Assembly (NCBI GenBank): GCA_016213105.1
Contig: JACRBN010000004.1
Span: 115,586-179,585, forward strand
Reading direction: 5' to 3'
Source: Chloroflexota bacterium
GTDB lineage: Bacteria; Chloroflexota; Anaerolineae; Anaerolineales; Villigracilaceae
Length of the DNA stretch: 64,000 nt
Both the position numbers and the translations under genes were made by a program. Below the pieces are notes generated by a model. It worked only from the letters and a program-made list of their open reading frames with translations. It did not search any database and had not been told where the DNA came from. Position 1 is the first letter of the stretch. Each line of letters opens with the position of its first letter. Shown one piece after another: positions 8,114-15,730 of this stretch.

Positions 8114-8434
8114 ATGAAAGCACAAGAACTATCAAATATAAAATGGTATCACTATGTAGCAAATTTCTTTGCCGGGATGATTCTTGCGAATGTCGTACCA
8201 CATTATGTCAATGGCATTTCCGGCAACCCATTCCCATCCCCTTTTGGCAATCCACCGGGTTTGGGTAATTCATCGCCATTAAGTAACGTGCTGTGGGGGG
8301 CGCTTAATATGGTCATCGGATATTTGCTCTTCAGGTTCAGCAAGGTTTCAGAAAAAAGAATCGTTTCATTGATCATTTTCTTCGCTGGCATTGTTTGCCA
8401 GGGGGTTATATTAAGTATTGCATTTTCACGTTAA
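8114..8434 (+). CDS. small membrane protein (106 aa)
   Basis: This encodes 106 residues with three or four hydrophobic segments (about residues 13-32, 60-75 and 84-104) and a Gly/Pro/Asn-rich loop (GNPFPSPFGNPPGLGNSSP). The start follows AAGGAGATTG. I do not recognise a family. It follows the Rrf2 gene and an AT-rich dyad, so it is a likely target of that regulator. Confidence 0.6.
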   Translation: MKAQELSNIKWYHYVANFFAGMILANVVPHYVNGISGNPFPSPFGNPPGLGNSSPLSNVLWGALNMVIGYLLFRFSKVSEKRIVSLIIFFAGIVCQGVILSIAFSR

Positions 8435-8438
8435 TAAC

Positions 8439-8541
8439 TCACCTTACGCACCTAAAGCGTGATTCCCTGAGCGGAGCGAAGGGTCTCTACCTTGAAATAA
8501 GAGGTTCTTCGCTTCGCTCAGAACGACACTGCGTAAGGTGA
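8439..8541. repeat. 103-bp intergenic inverted-repeat element
   Basis: The ends TCACCTTACGCA and TGCGTAAGGTGA are perfect 12-bp inverted repeats. The interior holds a further pair related to GAGCGGAGCGAAGGGTCTC and its complement (GAGGTTCTTCGCTTCGCTC). No coding potential is seen. It resembles small non-autonomous palindromic elements, and related GAAGC-containing elements occur at 51417-51509 and 52159-52245. Confidence 0.75.
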
Positions 8542-8567
8542 ATTAATAAAATTGTTTCAACCTGGCA

Positions 8568-8600
8568 GTTGATTTGATGACGAACCGCCATAAGAAGTAA
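8568..8600 (+). pseudogene. Rrf2 C-terminal remnant
   Basis: The frame reads VDLMTNRHKK then TAA, and the stop is followed by TACTTTTTGCATA. This mirrors the end of the Rrf2 gene at 8012-8053 (ADLMATFYKK, stop, TATTTTTTGCATA) at both protein and DNA level. It is probably the relic of a duplicated Rrf2 gene whose remainder was lost, perhaps when the adjacent 8439-8541 element arrived. Confidence 0.6.
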
Positions 8601-8611
8601 TACTTTTTGCA

Positions 8612-8642
8612 TACAACCACATGGATTCCATGTCTGGTTGTA
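8612..8642 (+). promoter_or_regulatory. dyad upstream of the 122-aa membrane gene
   Basis: TACAACCA...ATGGA and TCCAT...TGGTTGTA form an imperfect inverted repeat centred near 8626. It occupies the same place relative to the Rrf2 remnant as the 8056-8080 dyad does to the intact gene. It may be an operator for a diverged or lost regulator. Confidence 0.45.
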
Positions 8643-8667
8643 GAAAATCAAAATAAGGAGATAAATC

Positions 8668-9036
8668 ATGAAATTGAAAGTTTTGCTGCGCCTCATCGGA
8701 GTTGTGCAACTGATTCTGGGAGCATTCTATCTGTTCCTGCCGCTGCAATTTTTGTCCATGCAGGGACTCTCGACCCCTGGCGCCGACAACGCCTACCCGC
8801 TCGGAATGCTCGCCGCCCGCTTTCTGGCGTATGGCATCGGCATGTTTTTCATCGCCCGCGACTCCGAAAAGAATCGCTTCTGGATTAACAACATGATTCT
8901 GATTCAAGCCGTGGATTTGGCGGTGGGGATTTTTTACACCGCGACGGGAATCGTGGGGCTGAGTCATTCCGCCTTCCCCATGTTCAATGCGGCGCTGTTC
9001 ATCGTTCTGCTGATGCTGTGGCGTCCCACGAAATAG
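8668..9036 (+). CDS. four-helix membrane protein (122 aa)
   Basis: The 122-residue protein has four predicted membrane segments (about residues 5-25, 45-65, 76-96 and 100-117) with little soluble sequence. The start at 8668 follows AAGGAGATAAATC. I do not recognise a characterised function. The methyltransferase gene begins nine bases after its stop, so the two form an operon. Confidence 0.6.
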   Translation: MKLKVLLRLIGVVQLILGAFYLFLPLQFLSMQGLSTPGADNAYPLGMLAARFLAYGIGMFFIARDSEKNRFWINNMILIQAVDLAVGIFYTATGIVGLSHSAFPMFNAALFIVLLMLWRPTK

Positions 9037-9044
9037 GGAGAATA

Positions 9045-9653
9045 ATGATCTCTACCCTTTTATTCACCTGGTTACAAGGCGCGGACTTTTATCACGATCT
9101 GCACAAACAGGCGGTTGATTTGTTGCCGCAGGGCAATGGTCAACTCTGGCTGGACATTGGCAGCGGACCAGGATTAGTGTCGCGGCTGGCAGCGCAGCGC
9201 GGATATCGCGTAACGGGGATTGACTCAGACGCGGCAAGCATTCAAACCGCCAAATTGATCGCTGTCAGTCAGGGATTATCCATCGAATTCAAGTCGGGAG
9301 ATGTCTTCAAACTTCCAGCAGAATCTGCGGACGTGGTTTCAGCCGCGTCGCTATTGGCGGTTCTGCCCGACAGGGAAAAAGGACTCAAATCGCTGTGGAG
9401 CGCAGTCCGCGCGGGTGGGTCGCTGCTCATCATCGAGCCAACTCATCAAATGAACAGCGAGAACGCCGCCCGCGCCATCCAAAACGGACTTCCAAAAAAA
9501 CGCATTGCGGGACTTCGCATGTGGGCAAACGCCAGGCAGGGAAACATCGTTGACCCAGCCATCTATGAAACCCTCGGCGCGGAATCAATCCGCTTCACGC
9601 CGCTGCTGCAAGGCTTGGTGGGAGCGTGGGTGATTCAGAAACCGCAAACCTAA
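9045..9653 (+). CDS. class I SAM-dependent methyltransferase
   Basis: The 202-residue protein has motif I WLDIGSGPGLVSRLAAQ (about residues 34-50), an acidic GIDSDAAS segment and a weak motif II region (SAASLLAVLPD), followed by AGGSLLIIEPTH. It is a small-molecule or protein methyltransferase of unknown substrate. ATG 9045 was chosen because it follows AGGGAGA. An in-frame codon at 9018 lies inside the upstream gene. Confidence 0.75.
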   Translation: MISTLLFTWLQGADFYHDLHKQAVDLLPQGNGQLWLDIGSGPGLVSRLAAQRGYRVTGIDSDAASIQTAKLIAVSQGLSIEFKSGDVFKLPAESADVVSAASLLAVLPDREKGLKSLWSAVRAGGSLLIIEPTHQMNSENAARAIQNGLPKKRIAGLRMWANARQGNIVDPAIYETLGAESIRFTPLLQGLVGAWVIQKPQT

Positions 9654-9672
9654 AGCAAATCAAATTTTGCTC

Positions 9673-9718
9673 TTGACAAAATGACCTGTGGTCAGCTATA
9701 AATGACCATAGGTCATTT
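9673..9718 (+). promoter_or_regulatory. tetR promoter with two tandem TGACC-N3-GGTCA operators
   Basis: TTGACA (9673-9678) and TATAAA (9697-9702) form a promoter with an 18-bp spacer. One palindrome, TGACC-TGT-GGTCA (9682-9694), lies in the spacer. A longer one, AAATGACC-ATA-GGTCATTT (9700-9718), overlaps the -10 and start site. Their centres are 21 bp apart, two helical turns, so two dimers could bind on one face of the DNA. Autorepression by the TetR protein starting at 9723 is strongly implied. Confidence 0.88.
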
Positions 9719-9722
9719 ATTT

Positions 9723-10376
9723 ATGAAAAAACAACGCGCAACCAATAGCGAAGACAAACTGGCAAAGCGTCAGGTCATCCTGACTGCCGCCCTGCAAATT
9801 TTCAAGCGGACTTCCTACAACGAAGTCACCATGTCTGCCATTGCGGATAAAACCAAACTGGCGAAAGGCACGCTCTTTCTATACTTCCCCACCAAGGAGG
9901 AATTGTTCCTTGCCTTGCTGGAAGCACAGCTCATCGAATGGTTTGACGCGGTGGACGCGGAACTCGACTCCCTTGAAGGAAAGTCCATCCCCGCCATCGC
10001 TTCTCTGTTTGCCAACTCTCTCGATGAACGCGCCGAGTTTACCCGCCTGCTTGCCATCCACTCGACCATCCTCGAACAAAACGTCAGCTATGAATCGATT
10101 TTCAAACATAAGCAACTGATTCTGCAAAGGCTGGTTGGGACAGGCGCTCGCCTTGAAAAATCCCTGTCATTTCTACAAGCTGGGCAGGGGGCGCATTTCA
10201 TTTTGCAATGTCAGGCTCTGGTGGTTGGCTTGTGGCATCTCAGCGACCCAGCCCCCACCGCGCGTAAAGTTATTGAACAAGAAGGATTGACCGCTTTCAA
10301 GTTGGATTTCAATTTCGAATTCAAAAACGCACTGACCTCTTTGCTCTATGGCATCGAGAAACAATCAAAATCATAA
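9723..10376 (+). CDS. TetR/AcrR-family regulator
   Basis: The 217-residue protein has the TetR HTH (ALQIFKRTSYNEVTMSAIA, then KTKLAKGTLFLYFPTKEELF) and a helical sensor domain. An ATG at 9702 lies inside the -10 box, so ATG 9723 is the start; the leader is about ten bases and lacks a Shine-Dalgarno. It precedes an extended SDR gene by 14 bases, so the two are probably one transcript with autoregulation. The inducer is unknown. Confidence 0.85.
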   Translation: MKKQRATNSEDKLAKRQVILTAALQIFKRTSYNEVTMSAIADKTKLAKGTLFLYFPTKEELFLALLEAQLIEWFDAVDAELDSLEGKSIPAIASLFANSLDERAEFTRLLAIHSTILEQNVSYESIFKHKQLILQRLVGTGARLEKSLSFLQAGQGAHFILQCQALVVGLWHLSDPAPTARKVIEQEGLTAFKLDFNFEFKNALTSLLYGIEKQSKS

Positions 10377-10390
10377 AAAGGAATCAACTC

Positions 10391-11365
10391 ATGAAATACT
10401 TTATCACTGGCGCAACAGGTTTTATCGGCGGACGGCTGGCTCGTCAATTACGGGAAGCGGGACATGATGTGGTTGCCGTGGTGCGGAAGCCCGCCAAGGC
10501 GCAGGATCTTGCCCAATTGGGCGTCACCCTCTATCAGGGCGATGTGACCGAAAAAGAGTCCATGCGTAAACCGATGACAGGCGTGGATGGAGTCTTCCAC
10601 GTGGCGGGCTGGTACAAAGTCGGCGTGCGGGATAAGAGTCAAGCCTATGCGATCAATGTGGATGGCACGCGCAACGTGCTGGAGTTGATGAAGGAACTGA
10701 AGATCCCGAAGGGTGTGTACACAAGCACGCTCGCCGTCAACTCGGATACGCACGGCGTGGAAGCCGACGAAAATTATCACTTCACTGGAAAGCACATCAG
10801 CGTGTACGACCAGACCAAAGCCGAAGCGCATGACGTGGCGGTGAAGATGATTAAAGCGGGTCTGCCGCTCGTCATCGTCCAACCTGGACTCGTGTATGGT
10901 CCTGGCGATACCAGCAGCGTCCGCACTTCGTTCATCCAATACCTGACCAAAAAACTGCCCGTCATGCCCAAGCAGACCGCCTTCTCCTGGGCGCACGTGG
11001 ACGACATCGCGCACGCGCATTGGCTCGCCATGGAAAAAGGCAAGGCTGGCGAGAACTACAACATCTGCGGACCGACTTACACCTTCGTCGATGCGCTGAA
11101 AGTGGCAAACGAAATCACAGGCGTCCGCCTGCCGATTGCTGTGCCCGCGGGCATGATCCGCGCCATGTCTGCGATGATGTATCTGTTCGATAAATTTACC
11201 CCCGTTCCCGAAAGTTACACGGGCGAAGGCTTGCGTATCATTGCAGGCGTCACTTATATTGGCAGCAACAAAAAAGCCAAAGCCGAACTCGGCTACAATC
11301 CGCGCCCGCTCAAGGAAGGTCTTACCGAAACCCTGAAGCATGAAATGAAATTACTTGGGATGTAA
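10391..11365 (+). CDS. NAD(P)-dependent extended SDR (epimerase/dihydroflavonol-reductase type)
   Basis: The 324-residue protein has the Rossmann motif ITGATGFIGGRLARQL at the N terminus, the active-site tyrosine and lysine as YDQTK (Y139, K143) and the downstream LVIVQPGLVYGPGD segment of extended SDRs. It is most like dihydroflavonol-4-reductase or steroid dehydrogenase-like proteins that reduce carbonyls with NADPH. The start follows AAAAGGAAT. It is the second gene of the TetR-SDR-M50-like unit. The substrate is unknown. Confidence 0.82.
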   Translation: MKYFITGATGFIGGRLARQLREAGHDVVAVVRKPAKAQDLAQLGVTLYQGDVTEKESMRKPMTGVDGVFHVAGWYKVGVRDKSQAYAINVDGTRNVLELMKELKIPKGVYTSTLAVNSDTHGVEADENYHFTGKHISVYDQTKAEAHDVAVKMIKAGLPLVIVQPGLVYGPGDTSSVRTSFIQYLTKKLPVMPKQTAFSWAHVDDIAHAHWLAMEKGKAGENYNICGPTYTFVDALKVANEITGVRLPIAVPAGMIRAMSAMMYLFDKFTPVPESYTGEGLRIIAGVTYIGSNKKAKAELGYNPRPLKEGLTETLKHEMKLLGM

Positions 11366-11366
11366 A

Positions 11367-11888
11367 ATGAAATCCATCCACCTTGGGAAAATATTTGGCT
11401 TGCAAATCGATATCTTGCCCGTGACCTTTCTGGCAACGCTCCTTTTGTGGATTGGACTAAGCGCAGCCGCCTATGCAATTGGATCTCCACTGGGAGAATC
11501 GTTCCTGATTGGGTTGGTCGCCGCGCTTCTTCACTGGACCTCGGTTCTGCTCCACCATCTGGGACATTTCATTGCATCCCGAACAGCAGGCTACCCAATG
11601 TCGGGACTCGAAATTGGCATGTTTGGAATTCTGGCACGCGACCTCTACCCCGCAGATGAACCCGAACTACTTCCTGCAATCCACATCCAACGCGCGCTGG
11701 GCGGACCCATCGTCAGCGGCTTGCTCTCCGTTATTTTCTTCCTGTTGCTCCCCCTCTGGCCTGGGAACTGGTATTGGCTCGGCTGGTTCATCCTGCTTGA
11801 AAATTTATTTTTATTCACCTTGCAGGTTTTCATTCCGCTTGGGTTCAATGACGGCGGCACCATCCTGAGAAATTTGCGAAAGAAGTAG
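11367..11888 (+). CDS. M50-like membrane protein with degenerate HExxH
   Basis: The 173-residue protein starts one base after the SDR stop and has about five membrane segments. Its layout follows site-2 (M50) proteases: HHLGHFIASRTAGYPMSG at the position of HELGHALVARRFG, a GGPIVSG segment where GPxxN would be, and FNDGGTILRNL in place of the LDGGRILR motif. The catalytic glutamate of HExxH is replaced by histidine. Unless the substitution is tolerated, it is a pseudo-protease. A terminator follows 30 bases downstream. Confidence 0.65.
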   Translation: MKSIHLGKIFGLQIDILPVTFLATLLLWIGLSAAAYAIGSPLGESFLIGLVAALLHWTSVLLHHLGHFIASRTAGYPMSGLEIGMFGILARDLYPADEPELLPAIHIQRALGGPIVSGLLSVIFFLLLPLWPGNWYWLGWFILLENLFLFTLQVFIPLGFNDGGTILRNLRKK

Positions 11889-11919
11889 CTGACATTTCCC
11901 AAACAATTTCCATCCACAA

Positions 11920-11955
11920 CACTCTGATGCGATTCGTGTCAGAGTGTTTTTTTTG
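11920..11955 (+). terminator. Rho-independent terminator
   Basis: ACACTCTGA (11920-11928) and TCAGAGTGT (11940-11948) flank an 11-base loop and are followed by a run of Ts. It closes the tetR-SDR-M50-like unit. Confidence 0.85.
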
Positions 11956-11959
11956 CCTC

Positions 11960-12004
11960 TTGACAATTTAGTAAATATATACTAAATTAGTAAACACATA
12001 CTAA
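11960..12004 (+). promoter_or_regulatory. tetR promoter with tandem TTAGTA-N6-TACTAA operators
   Basis: TTGACA at 11960-11965 is followed by two inverted repeats: TTTAGTA-N6-TACTAAA (11967-11986) and TTAGTA-N6-TACTAA (11987-12004). They are adjacent, with centres about 19 bp apart. The first covers the spacer and -10 region. Cooperative autoregulation by the TetR protein at 12018 is inferred. Confidence 0.82.
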
Positions 12005-12017
12005 AAAAGGAGCGCAA

Positions 12018-12629
12018 ATGTCGCCACGAACTTACAAGGCATCGGAACAAACCAAAAGCAACATCCTGCAAAAAGCGATTGAACTATTCAACGAATCGGG
12101 GACGGCTTCCATTTCCATGAACGCGCTTGCCGAAGCGCTGGGCATCAGCGCGGGAAATTTGCAATATCACTACAAAAGCAAGGAGGAGATGATCCGCGCC
12201 ATCTTGGAGCAAATGTTCAGTGAGTTTGATGTGATCTACCAACCCACCGAAGGACAATTCACGCTCGACACCCTGCGGCAGCTCATGCGGCTTAATTTTG
12301 GCATCATCTGGAAATACCATTTCTTTTACCGCGAACTTACTGCCCTGCTTCGTAATGACAAAAATCTCGCCAAACGCTATCGCGAAATTCAGGAGCAGCG
12401 GATCATACAGCAGGAAAATCTCATTAAGCGGCTGGCAGGCGAAGGCATAGTCCGAAGCGATCTGCATCCCAATGAATTGCGCAAGGTGGTTAGCATCGGC
12501 TGGGTACTGGGAAATACGTGGTTATCCTACGCCGAAAGCATGGGACATAAGATCAACGAAGCCGCGCTCACCGAGGCGGTGGAGATCATGGTGCAGCATT
12601 ACAAGCCCTACTTGCAGGAGTCTAAATGA
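12018..12629 (+). CDS. TetR-family regulator
   Basis: The 203-residue protein has a TetR HTH (AIELFNESGTASISMNALA, EALGISAGNLQYHYKSKEEM) and a C-terminal helical domain with aromatic-rich helices (GIIWKYHFFYREL). ATG 12018 follows AAAGGAGCGC. Its stop overlaps the next start by four bases, coupling it to the Acg-type nitroreductase, its probable regulatory target. Confidence 0.83.
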   Translation: MSPRTYKASEQTKSNILQKAIELFNESGTASISMNALAEALGISAGNLQYHYKSKEEMIRAILEQMFSEFDVIYQPTEGQFTLDTLRQLMRLNFGIIWKYHFFYRELTALLRNDKNLAKRYREIQEQRIIQQENLIKRLAGEGIVRSDLHPNELRKVVSIGWVLGNTWLSYAESMGHKINEAALTEAVEIMVQHYKPYLQESK

Positions 12630-13786
12630 AACTATCCCGACGTGATTTCCTCAAACTTGGCGGCGCAACGCTGATCGCTGTCGCGGGCGGAAGTGTCTTC
12701 CGCGCGGTAGATCAAGGCATGTTCAGCGTCGGTCAGAGCGTTGCCTACGAGCTGTGGACAAATTGGCGCGACGCCAACTCCCCCACTGAACGCATCGTTG
12801 CCGCAGGCATTCTCGCATCCAACCCACACAACTCCCAGCCGTGGCTCTTCCGCATCACCGACGCGAGCATTGACCTGTTCGCCGTCCCCGAAAGACAGAT
12901 CGGTGTGATCGATCCCTTCCGCCGCGAGATGTACATTGGACTTGGATGCGCCGTGGAAAATATGCGACTCGCCGCCGAAGCGGAAGGATTCAAAGCAAAC
13001 ATCCGCCTCATGCCCGACCCGAGGACTGAATCGCACGCCGCAAACATTTCCCTCGCTTCGGCATCACCTGCCACCTCTCCTCTCTATGAAGCGATTCCCC
13101 AGCGTCACACCAACCGCGCCGCCTACGACACAACCCGCGCCGTTGCGGAAGAAATTTTCAGTGGAATTGATTCACTCGTCACAGAATCAGCCGTCCGCTT
13201 ATTTTGGTTCAAAGACGAATCCGCCCTCGCACAATTTGGACAAATCGCCATCACCGCCGCCGAAGCCTTAATCGCCGACGAACAGCAAAGCCTCGACAGT
13301 CACGCGTGGTGGCGGCAGGACTGGGACCAAGTACAGGAATCCGCTGACGGTATCACCCTCGACGCGCAGGGACTTGGATCGTTCATTTCTGGCATGGCAA
13401 AATTCCTACCCGACCTTTCGCGCCAATCCAACGATGAGTCATTTTTCAAAAACGTGCGAGACATCATGGTTCCCACCGCTGCCGCGTTTGGCATCCTCGC
13501 TGTTCCCGATGGCATGAATAACACCCAACGCCTGCAATGCGGACAAGTCTGGCAGCGGATTCACCTGTGGGGTACCACGCAAGGACTCGCCATGCAGCCG
13601 CTCAATCAAATGACCGAGCGGGCAGACCGTGAAGTTCAACTTGGAATCGAACCTGTCTTTGGAAAATCAATCGCCGATTTAATCGGCGACGACCAATGGC
13701 AAGCCATCATGCCCTTCCGTTTGGGCTATCCCACGGCAGAAGCCTTGCTCAGTCCGCGCCGTGGGTTGGAGAAGGTAATCGCGTAA
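12626..13786 (+). CDS. Acg-type FMN-binding nitroreductase family protein, Tat-exported
   Basis: The 386-residue protein opens with a twin-arginine signal (SRRDFLKLGGATLIAVAGG) and then has nitroreductase-like blocks: AGILASNPHNSQPWLF (FMN/substrate region), RREMYIGLGCAVENMRLAAEAEGF and the C-terminal PFRLGYPTAEALLSPRR. This pattern fits the Acg (Rv2032) branch of nitroreductases, which bind FMN but often lack enzymatic activity. Tat export implies a folded cofactor-loaded protein outside the membrane. It overlaps the TetR gene by four bases. Confidence 0.75.
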   Translation: MKLSRRDFLKLGGATLIAVAGGSVFRAVDQGMFSVGQSVAYELWTNWRDANSPTERIVAAGILASNPHNSQPWLFRITDASIDLFAVPERQIGVIDPFRREMYIGLGCAVENMRLAAEAEGFKANIRLMPDPRTESHAANISLASASPATSPLYEAIPQRHTNRAAYDTTRAVAEEIFSGIDSLVTESAVRLFWFKDESALAQFGQIAITAAEALIADEQQSLDSHAWWRQDWDQVQESADGITLDAQGLGSFISGMAKFLPDLSRQSNDESFFKNVRDIMVPTAAAFGILAVPDGMNNTQRLQCGQVWQRIHLWGTTQGLAMQPLNQMTERADREVQLGIEPVFGKSIADLIGDDQWQAIMPFRLGYPTAEALLSPRRGLEKVIA

Positions 13787-13795
13787 CTTTGGATT

Positions 13796-13846
13796 GCGGA
13801 CTTTAGTCCGCATGTTCCCAAAAAAGGTAAGCGGACTAAAGTCCGT
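13796..13846. repeat. paired GCGGACTNNAGTCCGC palindromes
   Basis: The sequence contains GCGGACTTTAGTCCGC at 13796-13811 and GCGGACTAAAGTCCGT at 13831-13846, each palindromic and inverted relative to each other. It lies between the nitroreductase and the DUF4260 gene and has no coding role. It looks like a small intergenic repeat and could fold as an RNA hairpin. Confidence 0.65.
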
Positions 13847-13871
13847 GCTCCGTCAAATTACAAAGGATAAA

Positions 13872-14225
13872 ATGAAAAACTTGCTAAAACTCGAAGAACT
13901 GTTCATGTTCGCTCTCAGCATTTTCTTTTTCACAAAACTGGATTTTGCCTGGTGGTGGTATCCCGTGCTTTTATTTACGCCAGATTTAAGTATGCTTGGC
14001 TATCTCATTAACGCTCAGATTGGCGCGGCAACATACAACTTCATCCATCACAAGGCGCTGGGAATCAGCATCTTTATTTTGGGAATCATTCTTGTAAATC
14101 AACCCATTCAATTTGCGGGTTTGATATTGTTCGGTCACTCCAGCATGGATCGGGTGATGGGCTACGGCTTGAAATTCCCAGACGCCTTTCAGCATACTCA
14201 TTTGGGAATGATCGGGAAATCATGA
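13872..14225 (+). CDS. DUF4260-like membrane protein
   Basis: The 117-residue protein has four membrane segments and the pattern of DUF4260 proteins: KLEELFMFALSIFFF near the start, TPDLSMLGYLIN, TYNFIHHKALGI and a C-terminal FGHSSMDRVMGYGLKFPDAFQHTHLG. ATG 13872 follows AAAGGATAA; an open frame from 13794 upstream is repeat sequence. The conserved histidines suggest a metal or heme role, but none is established for the family as far as I know. Confidence 0.7.
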   Translation: MKNLLKLEELFMFALSIFFFTKLDFAWWWYPVLLFTPDLSMLGYLINAQIGAATYNFIHHKALGISIFILGIILVNQPIQFAGLILFGHSSMDRVMGYGLKFPDAFQHTHLGMIGKS

Positions 14226-14261
14226 AATCGCAACAAAACAATAGCGCGATAAAATAGAACG

Positions 14262-15041
14262 ATGAACCTCAAGATCACCCACATCAGCACCGCCACCCTG
14301 CTTTTGGAAATTGGAAACCTGCGCCTCTTAACCGACCCCGTGTTTGATCCTGCTGGCGGACGGTATTCCTTCGGCTGGGGCACTGGCTCGACCAAGCTGA
14401 CAAATGCTCCCATTTCGTCAGACTCGCTCGGAGCCATTGACGCCGTGCTGTTGAGCCACGACCATCACGAAGATAATTTGGACAAAGCCGGTCGCGCGTT
14501 TTTGCCGAAAGCCAACCGTGTGCTGACCACCACCTCAGGCGAGAAACGTTTGCGCGGCAATGCCGAAGGAATGGCAAACTGGCAAAGCACAATTTTGGAA
14601 TCAGGCGACACACAAATCAAGGTCACCGCCACCCCTGCCCAGCACGGCCCGTTGATTGTGCGTCCGTTTGCGGGGCAGACGATTGGTTTCATGCTTGAAT
14701 GGCAGGGACAACAAAACGGCGCGTTATACATCACAGGTGACACAATCTTTTATCACGGCATCGAAGAAGTAGCGGAGCGATTCACCGTCAGCGTAGGAAT
14801 TTTCCATTTGGGCAGAGCCAGCTTCCCCATCACGGGTCCGATCCGCTTTACAATGGATGCGAAGGATGGAGTGAAAGCGGCGCAGACGTTAAATCCGCGC
14901 ACGCTCATCCCCATCCACTACGAAGGCTGGAAACATTTCCGCGAAGGGCGCTCCAGCATCGAAAAGAATTTTTTCGCAGCGGGCTTGAGCGAACGCATCC
15001 GCTGGCTGGAACTGGGACAACCCACCAATGTTGAAATCTAA
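14262..15041 (+). CDS. MBL-fold metal-dependent hydrolase (UlaG-like)
   Basis: The 259-residue protein has the metallo-beta-lactamase metal motif as LLSHDHHEDNLD (HxHxxD, about residues 65-76), a middle TATPAQHGP histidine, TGDTIFYHG and the C-terminal PIHYEGWKHF. This matches the UlaG/RomA-like branch of cytoplasmic lactonase or phosphodiesterase-type hydrolases. The substrate is not known. Its last 14 bases overlap the start of the lipoprotein gene in a different frame. Confidence 0.8.
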   Translation: MNLKITHISTATLLLEIGNLRLLTDPVFDPAGGRYSFGWGTGSTKLTNAPISSDSLGAIDAVLLSHDHHEDNLDKAGRAFLPKANRVLTTTSGEKRLRGNAEGMANWQSTILESGDTQIKVTATPAQHGPLIVRPFAGQTIGFMLEWQGQQNGALYITGDTIFYHGIEEVAERFTVSVGIFHLGRASFPITGPIRFTMDAKDGVKAAQTLNPRTLIPIHYEGWKHFREGRSSIEKNFFAAGLSERIRWLELGQPTNVEI

Positions 15042-15606
15042 ACTGACCATTGTCTGGCTGGCCTGTGCCCTGCTCCTGTCCGCCTGCGGCATCGACCTGG
15101 CGGGCACGCCGCCCTTCGATGACCTGACCTTCAGCAACGGGTACAGCAACATCGCCGCGCCCGACGGCCGCACCTGGAAGGTCACGTTCGAATTCCCAAA
15201 GGACTCCAGGTTTACGGGCGTCGTGCGCCACACCTCGCGCTGGTACGATTCGTCCGTGCCGTTCATGTCGCACGACATCCTCGTCACCACGGGGGATTTT
15301 GCCTCGCAGGATTTCGTGGATGTTTCGGTCTTGAATCACAAGTTCTTCTATCACTACCAGGATCGGGACAATCCGCCGCAGGGCAGCATCAACCTGCTGC
15401 ACATTTTCCCCGCCACGAAAGAGGTTTTCGAGCAGTTGAAGCAGATCCAGGACTGGAACAACGTCAGCATCCGTGGGCGCGAGATTCTCAAGATCGACCT
15501 GTTCGATGCGGAGGGGAAAAGCAAGGGTTTCTTCATCGACATGGGCTGCAATACCATCCTGGTCACTTCTGTGACGATCAACGCCGAGGGCACACCCGTT
15601 CCCTGA
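15028..15606 (+). CDS. putative lipoprotein (192 aa)
   Basis: The N terminus has a lipobox (LLLSAC, Cys20), so the mature protein is probably membrane anchored outside the cell. The remainder is a beta-rich soluble domain without a recognised motif. It overlaps the MBL-fold gene by 14 bases, which suggests coupling. I do not recognise a family. Confidence 0.65.
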   Translation: MLKSKLTIVWLACALLLSACGIDLAGTPPFDDLTFSNGYSNIAAPDGRTWKVTFEFPKDSRFTGVVRHTSRWYDSSVPFMSHDILVTTGDFASQDFVDVSVLNHKFFYHYQDRDNPPQGSINLLHIFPATKEVFEQLKQIQDWNNVSIRGREILKIDLFDAEGKSKGFFIDMGCNTILVTSVTINAEGTPVP

Positions 15607-15730
15607 TATTCTTCAGCCGATGGACATCATCAGAATCACGAGGGAAAAATCTGAAACATCCTCACATTGCAACCACGCTGGCGGAGATTCGTAGGAAAAG
15701 CAGAAACCCAACACTGGAAAGAGGCTCCTC

